The notes below the pieces were generated by a model, which saw only the letters and a list, made by a program, of their open reading frames with translations, had not been told where the DNA came from and made no database searches. Shown in pieces: positions 39,994-53,163 of a stretch of 64,000 nt of DNA. The position numbers and the translations under genes are program-made. The first letter of the stretch is position 1. Every line of letters begins with the position of its first letter. Source of the DNA: Petrolisthes cinctipes (taxonomy: Eukaryota > Arthropoda > Malacostraca > Decapoda > Porcellanidae); assembly GCA_033782935.1 (NCBI GenBank), contig JAWQEG010000003.1:5406501-5470500 (forward strand), written 5' to 3'.

Positions 39994-40170
39994 ATTTTCG
40001 GGTGTTTTGAGCCTGAATTTGAGATATAAACGTGTACTGAAGATGAATGCACATATCGACTTTTGTGCACCTAAAAGATCGATTTTCAGTATGTTTTGAG
40101 CATGTATTTTGAAAATACTCTAACACGGAGTAGGTATGTACAGATCGCTTCTGGGACCCCTAAATATCGA

Positions 40171-40673
40171 ATTTTCGGGTGTTTTGGGACTGAATTTTAG
40201 ATATCGACTTTTTGGCACCTAAAAGATCGATTTTTAGCATGTTTTTAGCCTATATTTTGAAAATATTCTAGCACTGAGTAGGCATGTACAGATTGCTTCT
40301 GGGACCCCAAAATATTGAATTTTCGGGTGTTTTGAGCCTGAATTTGAGATATAAACGGGTACAGAAGATGCATGCACATATTGACTTTGGGGGATCCAAA
40401 AATATCGATTTTCAGCATGTTTTGGGCCTGAAATTTGAAAATACTCTAACACGGAGTAGGCATGTACAGATCGCTTCTGGGACCCCAAAATATCGAATTT
40501 TCGGGTGTTTTGAGCCTGAATTTGAGATATAAACAGGTACTGAAGATGCATGCACATATCGACTTTTGTGCACCTAAAAGATCGATTTTCAGTATGTTTT
40601 GAGCATGTATTTTGAAAATACTCTAACACGGAGTAGGCATGTACAGATCGCTTCTGGGAACCCTAAATATCGA
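40171..40673 (+). repeat. 503-bp trimer with a private 2-bp gain
   Basis: In the B monomer tttgggcacc is replaced by tttgggggatcc, adding two bases and creating GGATCC at 40392-40397. This shifts the frames and produces the only plus-strand open frame of note (40284-40532), which I treat as spurious. Confidence 0.8.
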
Positions 40674-41655
40674 ATTTTCGGGTGTTTTGGGACTGAATTT
40701 GAGATATCGACTTTTTGGCACCTAAAAGATCGATTTTTAGCATGTTTTTAGCCTATATTTTGAAAATATTCTAGCACTGTACAGATTGCTTCTGGGACCC
40801 CAAAATATTGAATTTTCGGGTGTTTTGAGCCTGAATTTGAGATATAAACGGGTACAGAAGATACATGCACATATTGACTTTGGGCACCAAAAATATCGAT
40901 TTTCAGCATGTTTTGGGCCTGAATTTTGAAAATACTCTAACACGGAGTAGGCATGTACAGATCGCTTCTGGGACCCCAAAATATCGAATTTTCGGGTGTT
41001 TTGAGCATGAATTTGAGATATAAAATGGTACTGAAGATGCATGCACATATCGACTTTTGTGCACCTAAAAGATCGATTTTCAGTATGTTTTGAGCATGTA
41101 TTTTGAAAATACTCTAACACGGAGTAGGCATGTACAGATCGCTTCTGGGACCCCTAAATATCGAATTTTCGGGTGTTTTGGGACTGAATTTGAGATATCG
41201 ACTTTTTGGCACCTAAAAGATCGATTTTTAGCATGTTTTTAGCCTATATTTTGAAAATATTCTAGCACTGTACAGATTGCTTCTGGGACCCCAAAATATT
41301 GAATTTTCGGGTGTTTTGAGCCTGAATTTGAGATATAAACGGGTACAGAAGATACATGCACATATTGACTTTGGGCACCAAAAATATCGATTTTCAGCAT
41401 GTTTTGGGCCTGAATTTTGAAAATACTCTAACACGGAGTAGGCATGTACAGATCGCTTCTGGGACCCCAAAATATCGAATTTTCGGGTGTTTAGGGCCAG
41501 AATTTGAGATATAATTGGGTACAGAAGATGCATGCACATATCGACTTTTGGGCACCTAAAAGATCGATTTTCAGTATGTTTTTGGCCTGTACTTTGAAAA
41601 TACTCTAACACGGAGTAGGCATGTACAGATACCTTCTGGGACCTCTAAATATCGA

Positions 41656-42148
41656 ATTTTCGGGTGTTTTGGGACTGAATTTGAGATATCGATTTTTTGG
41701 CGCCTAAAATGTCGATTTTTAGCATGTTTTTAGCCTATATTTTGAAAATATTCTAGCACTGTGTAGGCATGTACAGATTGCTTCTGGGACCCCAAAAAAT
41801 TGAATTTTCGGGTGTTTTGAGCCTGAATTTGAGATATAAACGGGAACAGAAGATACATGCACATATTGACTTTGGGCATCTAAAATTTCGATTTTCAGCA
41901 TGTTTTGGGCCTGTATTTTGAAAATACTCTAACACTGAGTACAGATCGCTTCTGGGACCCCAAAATATCGAATTTTCGGGTGTTTTGAGCCTGAATTTGA
42001 GATATAAACGGGTACTGAAGATGCATGCACATATCGACTTTTGTGCACCTAAAAGATCGATTTTCAGTATGTTTTAAGCATGTATTTTGAAAATACTCTA
42101 ACACGGAGTAGGCATGTACAGATCGCTTCTGGGACCCCTAAATATCGA
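41656..42148 (+). repeat. 493-bp trimer with an 8-bp deletion in B
   Basis: cactgagtacagatcg at 41933-41948 replaces cactgagtaggcatgtacag of related units. Eight bases are lost between two gta motifs, at the same place where short A monomers lost 10 bp. Confidence 0.82.
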
Positions 42149-45112
42149 ATTTTCGGGTGTTTTGGGACTGAATTTGAGATATCGACTTTTTGGCACCTAA
42201 AAGATCGATTTTTAGCATGTTTTTAGCCTATATTTTGAAAATATTCTAGCACTGTGTAGGCATGTACAGATTGCTTCTGGGACCCCAAAATATTGAATTT
42301 TCGGGTGTTTTGAGCCTGAATTTGAGATATAAACGGGTACAGAAGATACATGCACATATTGACTTTGGGTATCTAAAATATCGATTTTCAGCATTTTTTG
42401 GGCCTGTATTTTGAAAATACTCTGACACTGAGTAGGCATGTACAGATTGCTTCTGGGACCCCAAAATATTGAATTTTCGGGTGTTTTGAGCCTGAATTTG
42501 AGATATAAACGTGTACTGAAGATGAATGCACATATCGACTTTTGTGCACCTAAAAGATCGATTTTCAGTATGTTTTGAGCATGTATTTTGAAAATACTCT
42601 AACACGGAGTAGGTATGTACAGATCGCTTCTGGGACCCCTAAATATCGAATTTTCGGGTGTTTTGGGACTGAATTTTAGATATCGACTTTTTGGCACCTA
42701 AAAGATCGATTTTTAGCATGTTTTTAGCCTATATTTTGAAAATATTCTAGCACTCAGTAGGCATGTACGGATTGCTTCTGGGACCCCAAAATATTGAATT
42801 TTCGGGTGTTTTGAGCCTGAATTTGAGATATAAACGGGTACAGAAGATGCATGCACATATTGACTTTGGGCACCAAAAATATCGATTTTCAGCATGTTTT
42901 GGGCCTGAAATTTGAAAATACTCTAACACGGAGTAGGCATGTACAGATAACTTCTGGGACCCCAAAATATCGAATTTTCGGGTGTTTTGAGCCTGAATTT
43001 GAGATATAAACGGGTACTGAAGATGCATGCACATATCGACTTTTGTGCACCTAAAAGATCGATTTTCAGTATGTTTTGAGCATGTATTTTGAAAATACTC
43101 TAACACGGAGTAGGCATGTACAGATCGCTTCTGGGACCCCTAAATATCGAATTTTCGGGTGTTTTGGGACTGAATTTGAGATATCGACTTTTTGGCACCT
43201 AAAAGATCGATTTTTAGCATGTTTTTAGCCTATATTTTGAAAATATTCTAGCACTGTACAGATTGCTTCTGGGACTCCAAAATATTGAATTTTCGGGTGT
43301 TTTGAGCCTGAATTTGAGATATAAACGGGTACAGAAGATACATGCACATATTGACTTTGGGCACCAAAAATATCGATTTTCAGCATGTTTTGGGCCTGAA
43401 TTTTGAAAATACTCTAACACGGAGTAGGCATGTACAGATCGCTTCTGGGACCCCAAAATATCGAATTTTCGGGTGTTTAGGGCCAGAATTTGAGATATAA
43501 ACGGGTACAGAAGATGCATGCACATATCGACTTTTGGGCACCTAAAAGATCGATTTTCAGTATGTTTTTGGCCTGTATTTTGAAAATACTCTAACACGGA
43601 GTAGGCATGTACAGATACCTTCTGGGACCTCTAAATATCGAATTTTCGGGTGTTTTGGGACTGAATTTGAGATATCGACTTTTGGCACCTAAAAGATCGA
43701 TTTTTAGCATGTTTTTAGCCTATATTTTGAAAATATTCTAGCACTGTACAGATTGCTTCTGTGACCCCAAAATATTGAATTTTCGGGTGTTTTGAGCCTG
43801 AATTTGAGATATAAACGGGTACAGAAGATACATGCACATATTGACTTTGGGCACCAAAAATATCGATTTTCAGCATGTTTTGGGCCTGAATTTTGAAAAT
43901 ACTCTAACACGGAGTAGGCATGTACAGATCGCTTCTGGGACCCCAAAATATCGAATTTTCGGGTGTTTTGAGCCTGAATTTGAGATATAACGGGTACTGA
44001 AGATGCATGCACATATCGACTTTTGTGCACCTAAAAGATCGATTTTCAGTATGTTTTGAGCATGTATTTTGAAAATACTCTAACACGGAGTAGGCATGTA
44101 CAGATCGCTTCTGGGACCCCTAAATATCGAATTTTCGGGTGTTTTGGGACTGAATTTGAGATATCGACTTTTTGGCACCTAAAAGATCGATTTTTAGCAT
44201 GTTTTTAGCCTATATTTTGAAAATATTCTAGCACTGTACAGATTGCTTCTGGGACCCCAAAATATTGAATTTTCGGGTGTTTTGAGCCTGAATTTGAGAT
44301 ATAAACGGGTACAGAAGATACATGCACATATTGATTTTGGGCACCAAAAATATCGATTTTCAGCATGTTTTGGGCCTGAATTTTGAAAATACTCTAACAC
44401 GGAGTAGGCATGTACAGATCGCTTCTGGGACCCCAAAATATCGAATTTTCGGGTGTTTTGAGCCTGAATTTGAGATATAAACGGGTACTGAAGATGCATG
44501 CACATATCGACTTTTGTGCACCTAAAAGATCGATTTTCAGTATGTTTTGAGCATGTATTTTGAAAATACTCTAACAGGGAGTAGGCATGTACAGATCGCT
44601 TCTGGGACCCCTAAATATCGAATTTTCGGGTGTTTTGGGACTGAATTTGAGATATCGACTTTTTGGCACCTAAAAGATCGATTTTTAGCATGTTTTTAGC
44701 CTATATTTTGAAAATATTCTAGCACTGTACAGATTGCTTCTGGGACCCCAAAATATTGAATTTTCGGGTGTTTTGAGCCTGAATTTGAGATATAAACGGG
44801 TACAGAAGATACATGCACATATTGACTTTGGGCACCAAAAATATCGATTTTCAGCATGTTTTGGGCCTGAATTTTGAAAATACTCTAACACGGAGTAGGC
44901 ATATACAGATCGCTTCTGGGACCCCAAAATATCGAATTTTCGGGTGTTTAGGGCCAGAATTTGAGATATAAATGGGTACAGAAGATGCATGCACATATCG
45001 ACTTTTGGGCACCTAAAAGATCGATTTTCAGTATGTTTTTGGCCTGTACTTTGAAAATACTCTAACACGGAGTAGGCATGTACAGATACCTTCTGGGACC
45101 TCTAAATATCGA

Positions 45113-45437
45113 ATTTTCGGGTGTTTTGGGACTGAATTTGAGATATCGATTTTTTGGCGCCTAAAATGTCGATTTTCAGCATGTTTTGGGCCTGAATTTT
45201 GAAAATACTCTAACATGGAGTAGGCATGTACAGATCGCTTCTGGGACCCCAAAATATCGAATTTTCGGGTGTTTTCAGCCTGAATTTGAGATATAAACGG
45301 GTACTAAAGATGCATGCACATATCGACTTTTGTGCACCTAAAAGATCGATTTTCAGTATGTTTTGAGCATGTATTTTGAAAATACTCTAACACGGAGTAG
45401 GCATGTACAGATCGCTTCTGGGACCCCTAAATATCGA
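45113..45437 (+). repeat. Chimeric dimer with an A/B hybrid monomer
   Basis: The first 60 bp are A (gggactg, ggcgcctaaaatg) and the next 88 bp are the second half of a B (cagcatgttttgggcctgaa, acatggag, cccaaaatatcga). C follows from 45261. The A marker ends at 45168 and the B marker starts at 45177, so the switch is at 45169-45176. Confidence 0.8.
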
Positions 45438-45928
45438 ATTTTCGGGTGTTTTGGGACTGAATTTGAGATATCGACTTTTTGGCACCTAAAAGATCGATTT
45501 TTAGCATGTTTTTAGCCTATATTTTGAAAATATTCTAGCACTGTACAGATTGCTTCTGGGACCCCAAAAAATTGAATTTTCGGGTGTTTTGAGCCTGAAT
45601 TTGAGATATAAACGGGTACAGAAGATACATGCACATATTGACTTTGGGCACCAAAAATATCGATTTTCAGCATGTTTTGGGCCTGAATTTTGAAAATACT
45701 CTAACACGGAGTAGGCATGTACAGATCGCTTCTGGGACCCCAAAATATCGAATTTTCGGGTGTTTAGGGCCAGAATTTGAGATATAAACGGGTACAGAAG
45801 ATGCATGCACATATCGACTTTTGGGCACCTAAAAGATCGATTTTCAGTATGTTTTTGGCCTGTATTTTGAAAATACTCTAACACGGAGTAGGCATGTACA
45901 GATACCTTCTGGGACCTCTAAATATCGA

Positions 45929-46425
45929 ATTTTCGGGTGTTTTGGGACTGAATTTGAGATATCGATTTTTTGGCACCTAAAATGTCGATTTTTAGCATGT
46001 TTTTAGCCTATATTTTGAAAATATTCTAGCACTGTGTAGGCATGTACAGATTGCTTCTGGGACCCCAAAATATTGAATTTTCGGGTGTTTTGAGCCTGAA
46101 TTTGAGATATAAACGGGTACAGAAGATACATGCACATATTGACTATGGACATCTAAAATGTCGATTTTCAGCATGTTTTGGGCCTGTATTTTGAAAATAC
46201 TCTAACACTGAGTATGTACAGATTGCTTCTGGGACCCCAAAATATTGAATTTTCGGGTGTTTTGAGCCTGAATTTGAGATATAAACGGGTACTGAAGATG
46301 CATGCACATATCGACTTTTGTGCACCTAAAAGATCGATTTTCAGTATGTTTTGAGCATGTATTTTGAATATACTCTAACACGGAGTAGGTATGTACAGAT
46401 CGCTTCTGGGACCCCTAAATATCGA
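45929..46425 (+). repeat. 497-bp trimer with a 4-bp deletion in B
   Basis: cactgagtatgtacag (junction near 46214) replaces cactgagtaggcatgtacag, a loss of ggca at the site also altered in short A and in the unit at 41656. Confidence 0.8.
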
Positions 46426-46926
46426 ATTTTCGGGTGTTTTGGGACTGAATTTGAGATATCGACTTTTTGGCACCTAAAAGATCGATTTTTAGCATGTTTT
46501 TAGCCTATATTTTGAAAATATTCTAGCACTCAGTAGGCATGTACAGATTGCTTCTGGGACCCCAAAATATTGAATTTTCGGGTGTTTTGAGCCTGAATTT
46601 GAGATATAAACGGGTACAGAAGATACATGCACATATTGACTTTGGGCACCAAAAATATCGATTTTCAGCATGTTTTGGGCCTGAATTTTGAAAATACTCT
46701 AACACGGAGTAGGCATGTACAGATCGCTTCTGGGACCCCAAAATATCGAATTTTCGGGTGTTTAGGGCCAGAATTTGAGATATAAACGGGTACAGAAGAT
46801 GCATGCACATATCGACTTTTGGGCACCTAAAAGATTGATTTTCAGTATGTTTTTGGCCTGTATTTTGAAAATACTCTAACACGGAGTAGGCATGTACAGA
46901 TACCTTCTGGGACCTCTAAATATCGA
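46426..46926 (+). repeat. 501-bp trimer at the left edge of the 6237-bp super-HOR
   Basis: This unit has a long A with cactcagtagg and a C2 with agattgattttc near 46834. The agattgattttc marker recurs at the equivalent places near 53071, 59308 and 61771, but the partner at 52673 has a short A. The super-HOR similarity therefore begins inside this unit. Confidence 0.75.
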
Positions 46927-49900
46927 ATTTTCGGGTGTTTTGGGACTGAATTTGAGATATCGATTTTTTGGCACCTAAAATGTCGATTTTTAGCATGTTT
47001 TTAGCCTATACTTTGAAAATTTTCTAGCACTGTGTAGGCATGTACAGATTGCTTCTGGGACCCCAAAATATTGAATTTTCGGGTGTTTTGAGCCTGAATT
47101 TGAGATATAAACGGGTACAGAAGATACATGCACATATTGACTTTGGACATCTAAAATATCGATTTTCAGCATGTTTTGGGCCTGTATTTTGAAAATACTC
47201 TAACACTGAGTAGGCATGTACAGATTGCTTCTGGGACCCCAAAATATTGAATTTTCGGGTGTTATGAGCCTGAATTTGAGATATAAACGGGTACTGAAGA
47301 AGCATGCACATATCGACTTTTGTGCACCTAAAAGATCGATTTTCAGTATGTTTTGAGCATGTATTTTGAAAATACTCTAACACGGAGTAGGTATGTACAG
47401 ATCGCTTCTGGGACCCCTAAATATCGAATTTTCGGGTGTTTTGGGACTGAATTTGAGATATCGACTTTTTGGCACCTAAAAGATCGATTTTTAGCATGTT
47501 TTTAGCCTATATTTTGAAAATATTCTAGCACTGTACAGATTGCTTCTGGGACCCCAAAATATTGAATTTTCGGGTGTTTTGAGCCTGAATTTGAGATATA
47601 AACGGGTACAGAAGATACATGCACATATTGACTTTGGGCACCAAAAATATCGATTTTCAGCATGTTTTGGGCCTGAATTTTGAAAATACTCTAACACGGA
47701 GTAGGCATGTACAGATCGCTTCTGGGACCCCAAAATATCGAATTTTCGGGTGTTTTGAGCCTGAATTTGAGATATAAACGGGTACTGAAGATGCATGCAC
47801 ATATCGACTTTTGGGCACCTAAAAGATCGATTTTCAGTATGTTTTGAGCATGTATTTTGAAAATACTCTAACACGGAGTAGGCATGTACAGATCGCTTCT
47901 GGGACCCCTAAATATCGAATTTTCGGGTGTTTTGGGACTGAATTTGAGATATCGACTTTTTGGCACCTAAAAGATCGATTTTTAGCATGTTTTTAACCTA
48001 TATTTTGAAAATATTCTAGCACCGTACAGATTGCTTCTGGGACCCCAAAATATTGAATTTTCGGGTGTTTTGAGCCTGAATTTGAGATATAAACGGGTAC
48101 AGAAGATACATGCACATATTGACTTTGGGCACCAAAAATATCGATTTTCAGCATGTTTTGGGCCTGAATTTTGAAAATACTCTAACACGGAGTAGGCATG
48201 TACAGATCGCTTCTGGGACCCCAAAATATTGAATTTTCGGGTGTTTAGGGCCAGAATTTGAGATATAAACGGGTACAGAAGATGCATGCACATATCGACT
48301 TTTGGGCACCTAAAAGATCGATTTTCAGTATGTTTTTGGCCTGTATTTTGAAGATACTCTAACACGGAGTAGGCATGTACAGATACCTTCTGGGACCTCT
48401 AAATATCGAATTTTCGGGTGTTTTGGGACTGAATTTGAGATATCGATTTTTTGGCACCTAAAATGTCGATTTTTAGCATGTTTTTAGCCTATATTTTGAA
48501 AATATTCTAGCACTGTGTAGGCATGTACAGTTTGCTTCTGGGACCCCAAAATATTGAATTTTCGGGTGTTTTGAGCCTGAATTTGAGATATAAACGGGTA
48601 CAGAAGATACATGCACATATTGACTTTTGTGCACCTAAAAGATCGATTTTCAGTATGTTTTGAGCATGTATTTTGAAAATACTCTAACACGGAGTAGGCA
48701 TGTACAGATCGCTTCTGGGACCCCTAAATATCGAATTTTCGGGTGTTTTGGGACTGAATTTGAGATATCGACTTTTTGGCACCTAAAAGATCGATTTTTA
48801 GCATGTTTTTAGCCTATATTTTGAAAATATTCTAGCACTGAGTAGGCATGTACAGATTGCTTCTGGGACCCCAAAATATTGAATTTTCGGGTGTTTTGAG
48901 CCTGAATTTGAGATATAAACGGGTACAGAAGATACATGCACATATTGACTTTGGGCATCTAAAATATCGATTTTCAGCATGTTTTGGGCCTGCATTTTGA
49001 AAATACTCTAACACTGAGTAGGCATGTACAGATTGCTTCGGGGACCCCAAAATATTGAATTTTCGTGTGTTTTGAACCTGAATTTGAGATATAAACGGGT
49101 ACTGAAGATGCATGCACATATCGACTTTTGTGCACCTAAAAGATCGATTTTCAGTATGTTTTGAGCATGTATTTTGAAAATACTCTACCACGGAGTAGGC
49201 ATGTACAGATCGCTTCTGGGACCCCTAAATATCGAATTTTCGGGTGTTTGGGACTGAATTTGAGATATCGACTTTTTGGCACCTAAAAGATCGATTTTTA
49301 GCATGTTTTTAGCCTATATTTTGAAAATATTCTAGCACTGTACAGATTGCTTCTGGGACCCCAAAATATTGAATTTTCGGGTGTTTTGAGCCTGAATTTG
49401 AGATATAAACGGGTACAGAAGATACATGCACATATTGACTTTGGGCACCAAAAATATCGATTTTCAGCATGTTTTGGGCCTGAATTTTGAAAATACTCTA
49501 ACACGGAGTAGGCATGTACAGATCGCTTCTGGGACCCCAAAATATCGAATTTTTGGGTGTTTAGGGCCAGAATTTGAGATATAAACGGGTACAGAAGATG
49601 CATGCACATATCGACTTTTGTGCACCTAAAAGATCGATTTTCAGTATGTTTTTGGCCTGTATTTTGAAAATACTCTAACACGGAGTAGGCATGTACAGAT
49701 ACCTTCTGGGACCTCTAAATATCGAATTTTCGGGTGTTTTGATACTGAATTTGAGATATCGACTTTTTGGCACCTAAAAGATCGATTTTTAGCATGTTTG
49801 TAGCCTATATTTTGAAAATATTCTAGCACTGTACAGATTGCTTCTGGGACCCCAAAATATTGAATTTTCGGGTGTTTTGAGCCTGAATTTGAGATATAAA

Positions 49901-52900
49901 CGGGTACAGAAGATACATGCACATATTGACTTTGGGCACCAAAAATATCGATTTTCAGCATGTTTTGGGCCTGAATTTTGAAAATACTCTAACACGGAGT
50001 AGGCATGTACAGATCGCTTCTGGGACCCCAAAATATCGAATTTTCGGGTGTTTTGAGCCTGAATTTGAGATATAAACGGGTACTGATGATGCATGCACAT
50101 ATCGACTTTTGTGCACCTAAAAGATCGATTTTCAGTATGTTTTGAGCATGTATTTTGAAAATACTCTAACACGGAGTAGGCATGTACAGATCGCTTCTGG
50201 GACCCCTAAATATCGAATTTTCGGGTGTTTTGGGACTGAATTTGAGATATCGACTTTTTGGCACCTAAAAGATCGATTTTTAGCATGTTTTTAGCCTATA
50301 TTTTGAAAATAGTCTAGCACTGTACAGATTGCTTCTGGGACCCCAAAATATTGAATTTTCGGGTGTTTTGAGCCTGAATTTGAGATATAAACGGGTACAG
50401 AAGATACATGCACATATTGACTTTGGGCACCAAAAATATCGATTTTCAGCATGTTTTGGGCCTGAATTTTGAAAATACTCTAACACGGAGTAGGCATGTA
50501 CAGATCGCTTCTGGGACCCCAAAATATCGAATTTTCGGGTGTTTTGAGCCTGAATTTGAGATATAAACGGGTACTGAAGATGCATGCACATATCGACTTT
50601 TGTGCACCTAAAAGATCGATTTTCAGTATGTTTTGAGCATGTATTTTGAAAATACTCTAACACGGAGTAGGCATGTACAGAACGCTTCTGGGACCCCTAA
50701 ATATCGAATTTTCGGGTGTTTTGGGACTGAATTTGAGATATTGACTTTTTGGCACCTAAAAGATCGATTTTTAGCATGTTTTTAGCCTATATTTTGAAAA
50801 TATTCTAGCACTGTACAGATTGCTTCCGGGACCCCAAAATATTGAATTTTCGGGTGTTTTGAGCCTGAATTTGAGATATAAACGGGTACAGAAGATACAT
50901 GCACATATTGACTTTGGGCACCAAAAATATCGATTTTCAGCATGTTTTGGGCCTGAATTTTGAAAATACTCTAACACGGAGTAGGCATGTACAGATCGCT
51001 TCTGGGACCCCAAAATATCGAATTTTCGGGTGTTTAGGGCCAGAATTTGAGATATAAACGGGTACAGAAGATACATGCACATATCGACTTTTGGGCACCT
51101 AAAAGATCGATTTTCAGTATGTTTTTGGCCTGTATTTTGAAAATACTCTAACACGGAGTAGGCATGTACAGATACCTTCTGGGACCTCTAAATATCGAAT
51201 TTTCGGGTGTTTTGGTACTGAATTTGAGATATCGACTTTTTGGCACCTAAAAGATCGATTTTTAGCATGTTTTTAGCCTATAAATTTTGAAAATATTCTA
51301 GCACTGTACAGATTGCTTCTGGGACCCCAAAATATTGAATTTTCGGGTGTTTTGAGCCTGAATTTGAGATATAAACGGGTACAGAACATACATGCACATA
51401 TTGACTTTGGGCACCAAAAATATCGATTTTCAGCATGTTTTGGGCCTGAATTTTGAAAATACTCTAACACGGAGTAGGCATGTACAGATCGCTTCTGGGA
51501 CCCCAAAATATCGAATTTTCGGGTGTTTTGAGCCTGAATTTGAGATATAAACGGGTACTGAAGATGCATGCACATATCGACTTTTGTGCACCTAAAAGAT
51601 CGATTTTCAGTATGTTTTGAGCATGTATTTTGAAAATACTCTAACACGGAGTAGGCATGTACAGATCGCTTCTGGGACCCCTAAATATCGAATTTTCGGG
51701 TGTTTTGGGACTGAATTTGAGATATCGACTTTTTGGCACCTAAAAGATCGATTTTTAGCATGTTTTTAGCCTATATTTTGAAAATATTCTAGCACTGTAC
51801 AGATTGCTTCTGGGACCCCAAAATATTGAATTTTCGGGTGTTTTGAGCCTGAATTTGAGATATAAACGGGTACAGAAGATACATGCACATATTGACTTTG
51901 GGCACCAAAAATATCGATTTTCAGCATGTTTTGGGCCTGAATTTTGAAAATACTCTAACACGGAGTAGGCATCTACAGATCGCTTCTGGGACCCCAAAAT
52001 ATCGAATTTTTGGTGTTTAGGGCCAGAATTTGAGATATAAACGGGTACAGAAGATGCATGCACATATCGACTTTTGGGCACCTAAAAGATCGATTTTCAG
52101 TATGTTTTTGGCCTGTATTTTGAAAATACTCTAACACGGAGTAGGCATGTACAGATACCTTCTGGGACCTCTAAATATCGAATTTTTGGGTGTTTTGGGA
52201 CTGAATTTGAGATATCGACTTTTTGGCACCTAAAAGATCGATTTTTAGCATGTTTTTAGCCTATATTTAGAAAATATTATAGCACTGTACAGATTGCTTC
52301 TGGGACCCCAAAATATTGAATTTTCGGGTGTTTTGAGCCTGAATTTGAGATATAAACGGGTACAGAAGATACATGCACATATTGACTTTGGGCACCAAAA
52401 ATATCGATTTTCAGCATGTTTTGGGCCTGAATTTTGAAAATACTCTAACACGGAGTAGGCATGTACAGATCGCTTCTGGGACCCCAAAATATCGAATTTT
52501 CGGGTGTTTTGAGCCTGAATTTGAGATATAAACGGGTACTGAAGATGCATGCACATATCGACTTTTGTGCACCTAAAAGATCGATTTTCAGTATGTTTTG
52601 AGCATGTATTTTGAAAATACTCTAACACGGAGTAGGTATGTACAGATCGCTTCTGGGACCCCTAAATATCGAATTTTCGGGTGTTTTGGGACTGAATTTG
52701 AGATATCGACTTTTTGGCACCTAAAAGATCGATTTTTAGCATGTTTTTAGCCTATATTTTGAAAATATTCTAGCACTGTACAGATTGCTTCTGGGACCCC
52801 AAAATATTGAATTTTCGGGTGTTTTGAGCCTGAATTTGAGATATAAACGGGTACAGAAGATACATGCACATATTGACTTTGGGCACCAAAAATATCGATT

Positions 52901-53163
52901 TTCAGCATGTTTTGGGCCTGAATTTTGAAAATACTCTAACACGGAGTAGGCATGTACAGATCGCTTCTGGGACCCCAAAATATCGAATTTTCGGGTGTTT
53001 AGGGCCAGAATTTGAGATATAAACGGGTACAGAAGATGCATGCACATATCGACTTTTGGGCACCTAAAAGATTGATTTTCAGTATGTTTTTGGCCTGTAT
53101 TTTGAAAATACTCTAACACGGAGTAGGCATGTACAGATACCTTCTGGGACCTCTAAATATCGA
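46927..53163 (+). repeat. 6237-bp super-HOR, copy 1 (13 units)
   Basis: Unit starts are 46927, 47428, 47919, 48410 (325), 48735, 49236 (490), 49726, 50217, 50708, 51199 (493), 51692 (490), 52182 and 52673. Every start recurs 6237 bp later. Markers include tggacatct, tttgaaaattttc, gtacagtttgc, ctaccacgg, gcatctacag and the insertion ctataaatttt. Private differences from copy 2 include gttatgagcc near 47264, tgaagatac near 48353, cgtgtgtttt near 49066 and gatactg near 49742. Confidence 0.9.

Larger units (their letters stand above)
35396..42148 (+). repeat. Super-HOR of about 7.6 kb, copy 2 (14 units, rearranged)
   Basis: Unit starts are 35396, 35887 (325), 36212, 36713 (492), 37205, 37706 (325), 38031, 38522, 39013 (667), 39680, 40171 (503), 40674, 41165 and 41656 (493). 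The offset to copy 1 is 7575-7576 up to 39013. It becomes 7751, then 7741-7743, because the unit at 39013 is an enlarged chimera and smaller indels follow. gggaaccctaaat near 32917 and 40660 is a shared private marker. Confidence 0.8.
42149..46425 (+). repeat. Transitional HOR segment
   Basis: Unit starts are 42149, 42650, 43151, 43642 (489), 44131, 44622, 45113 (325, chimera), 45438 and 45929 (497). The first two match 31929 and 32430 at offset 10220. The unit at 44622 has aaatgggtac and gtactttg like 16954. The last ggcgcc marker is near 45157, and the unit at 45929 already has the right-hand marker ggcacctaaaatg. Confidence 0.75.

Noticed and set aside
40392..40397. GGATCC created by an insertion, possibly a cloning or adapter trace.
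   Set aside because: The change is only two extra bases plus a substitution, with intact satellite on both sides. A mutation is simpler.
40284..40532. The only plus-strand open frame of note (82 codons).
   Set aside because: It exists because a private 2-bp gain near 40390 shifts the frame in one unit. No other unit has it.
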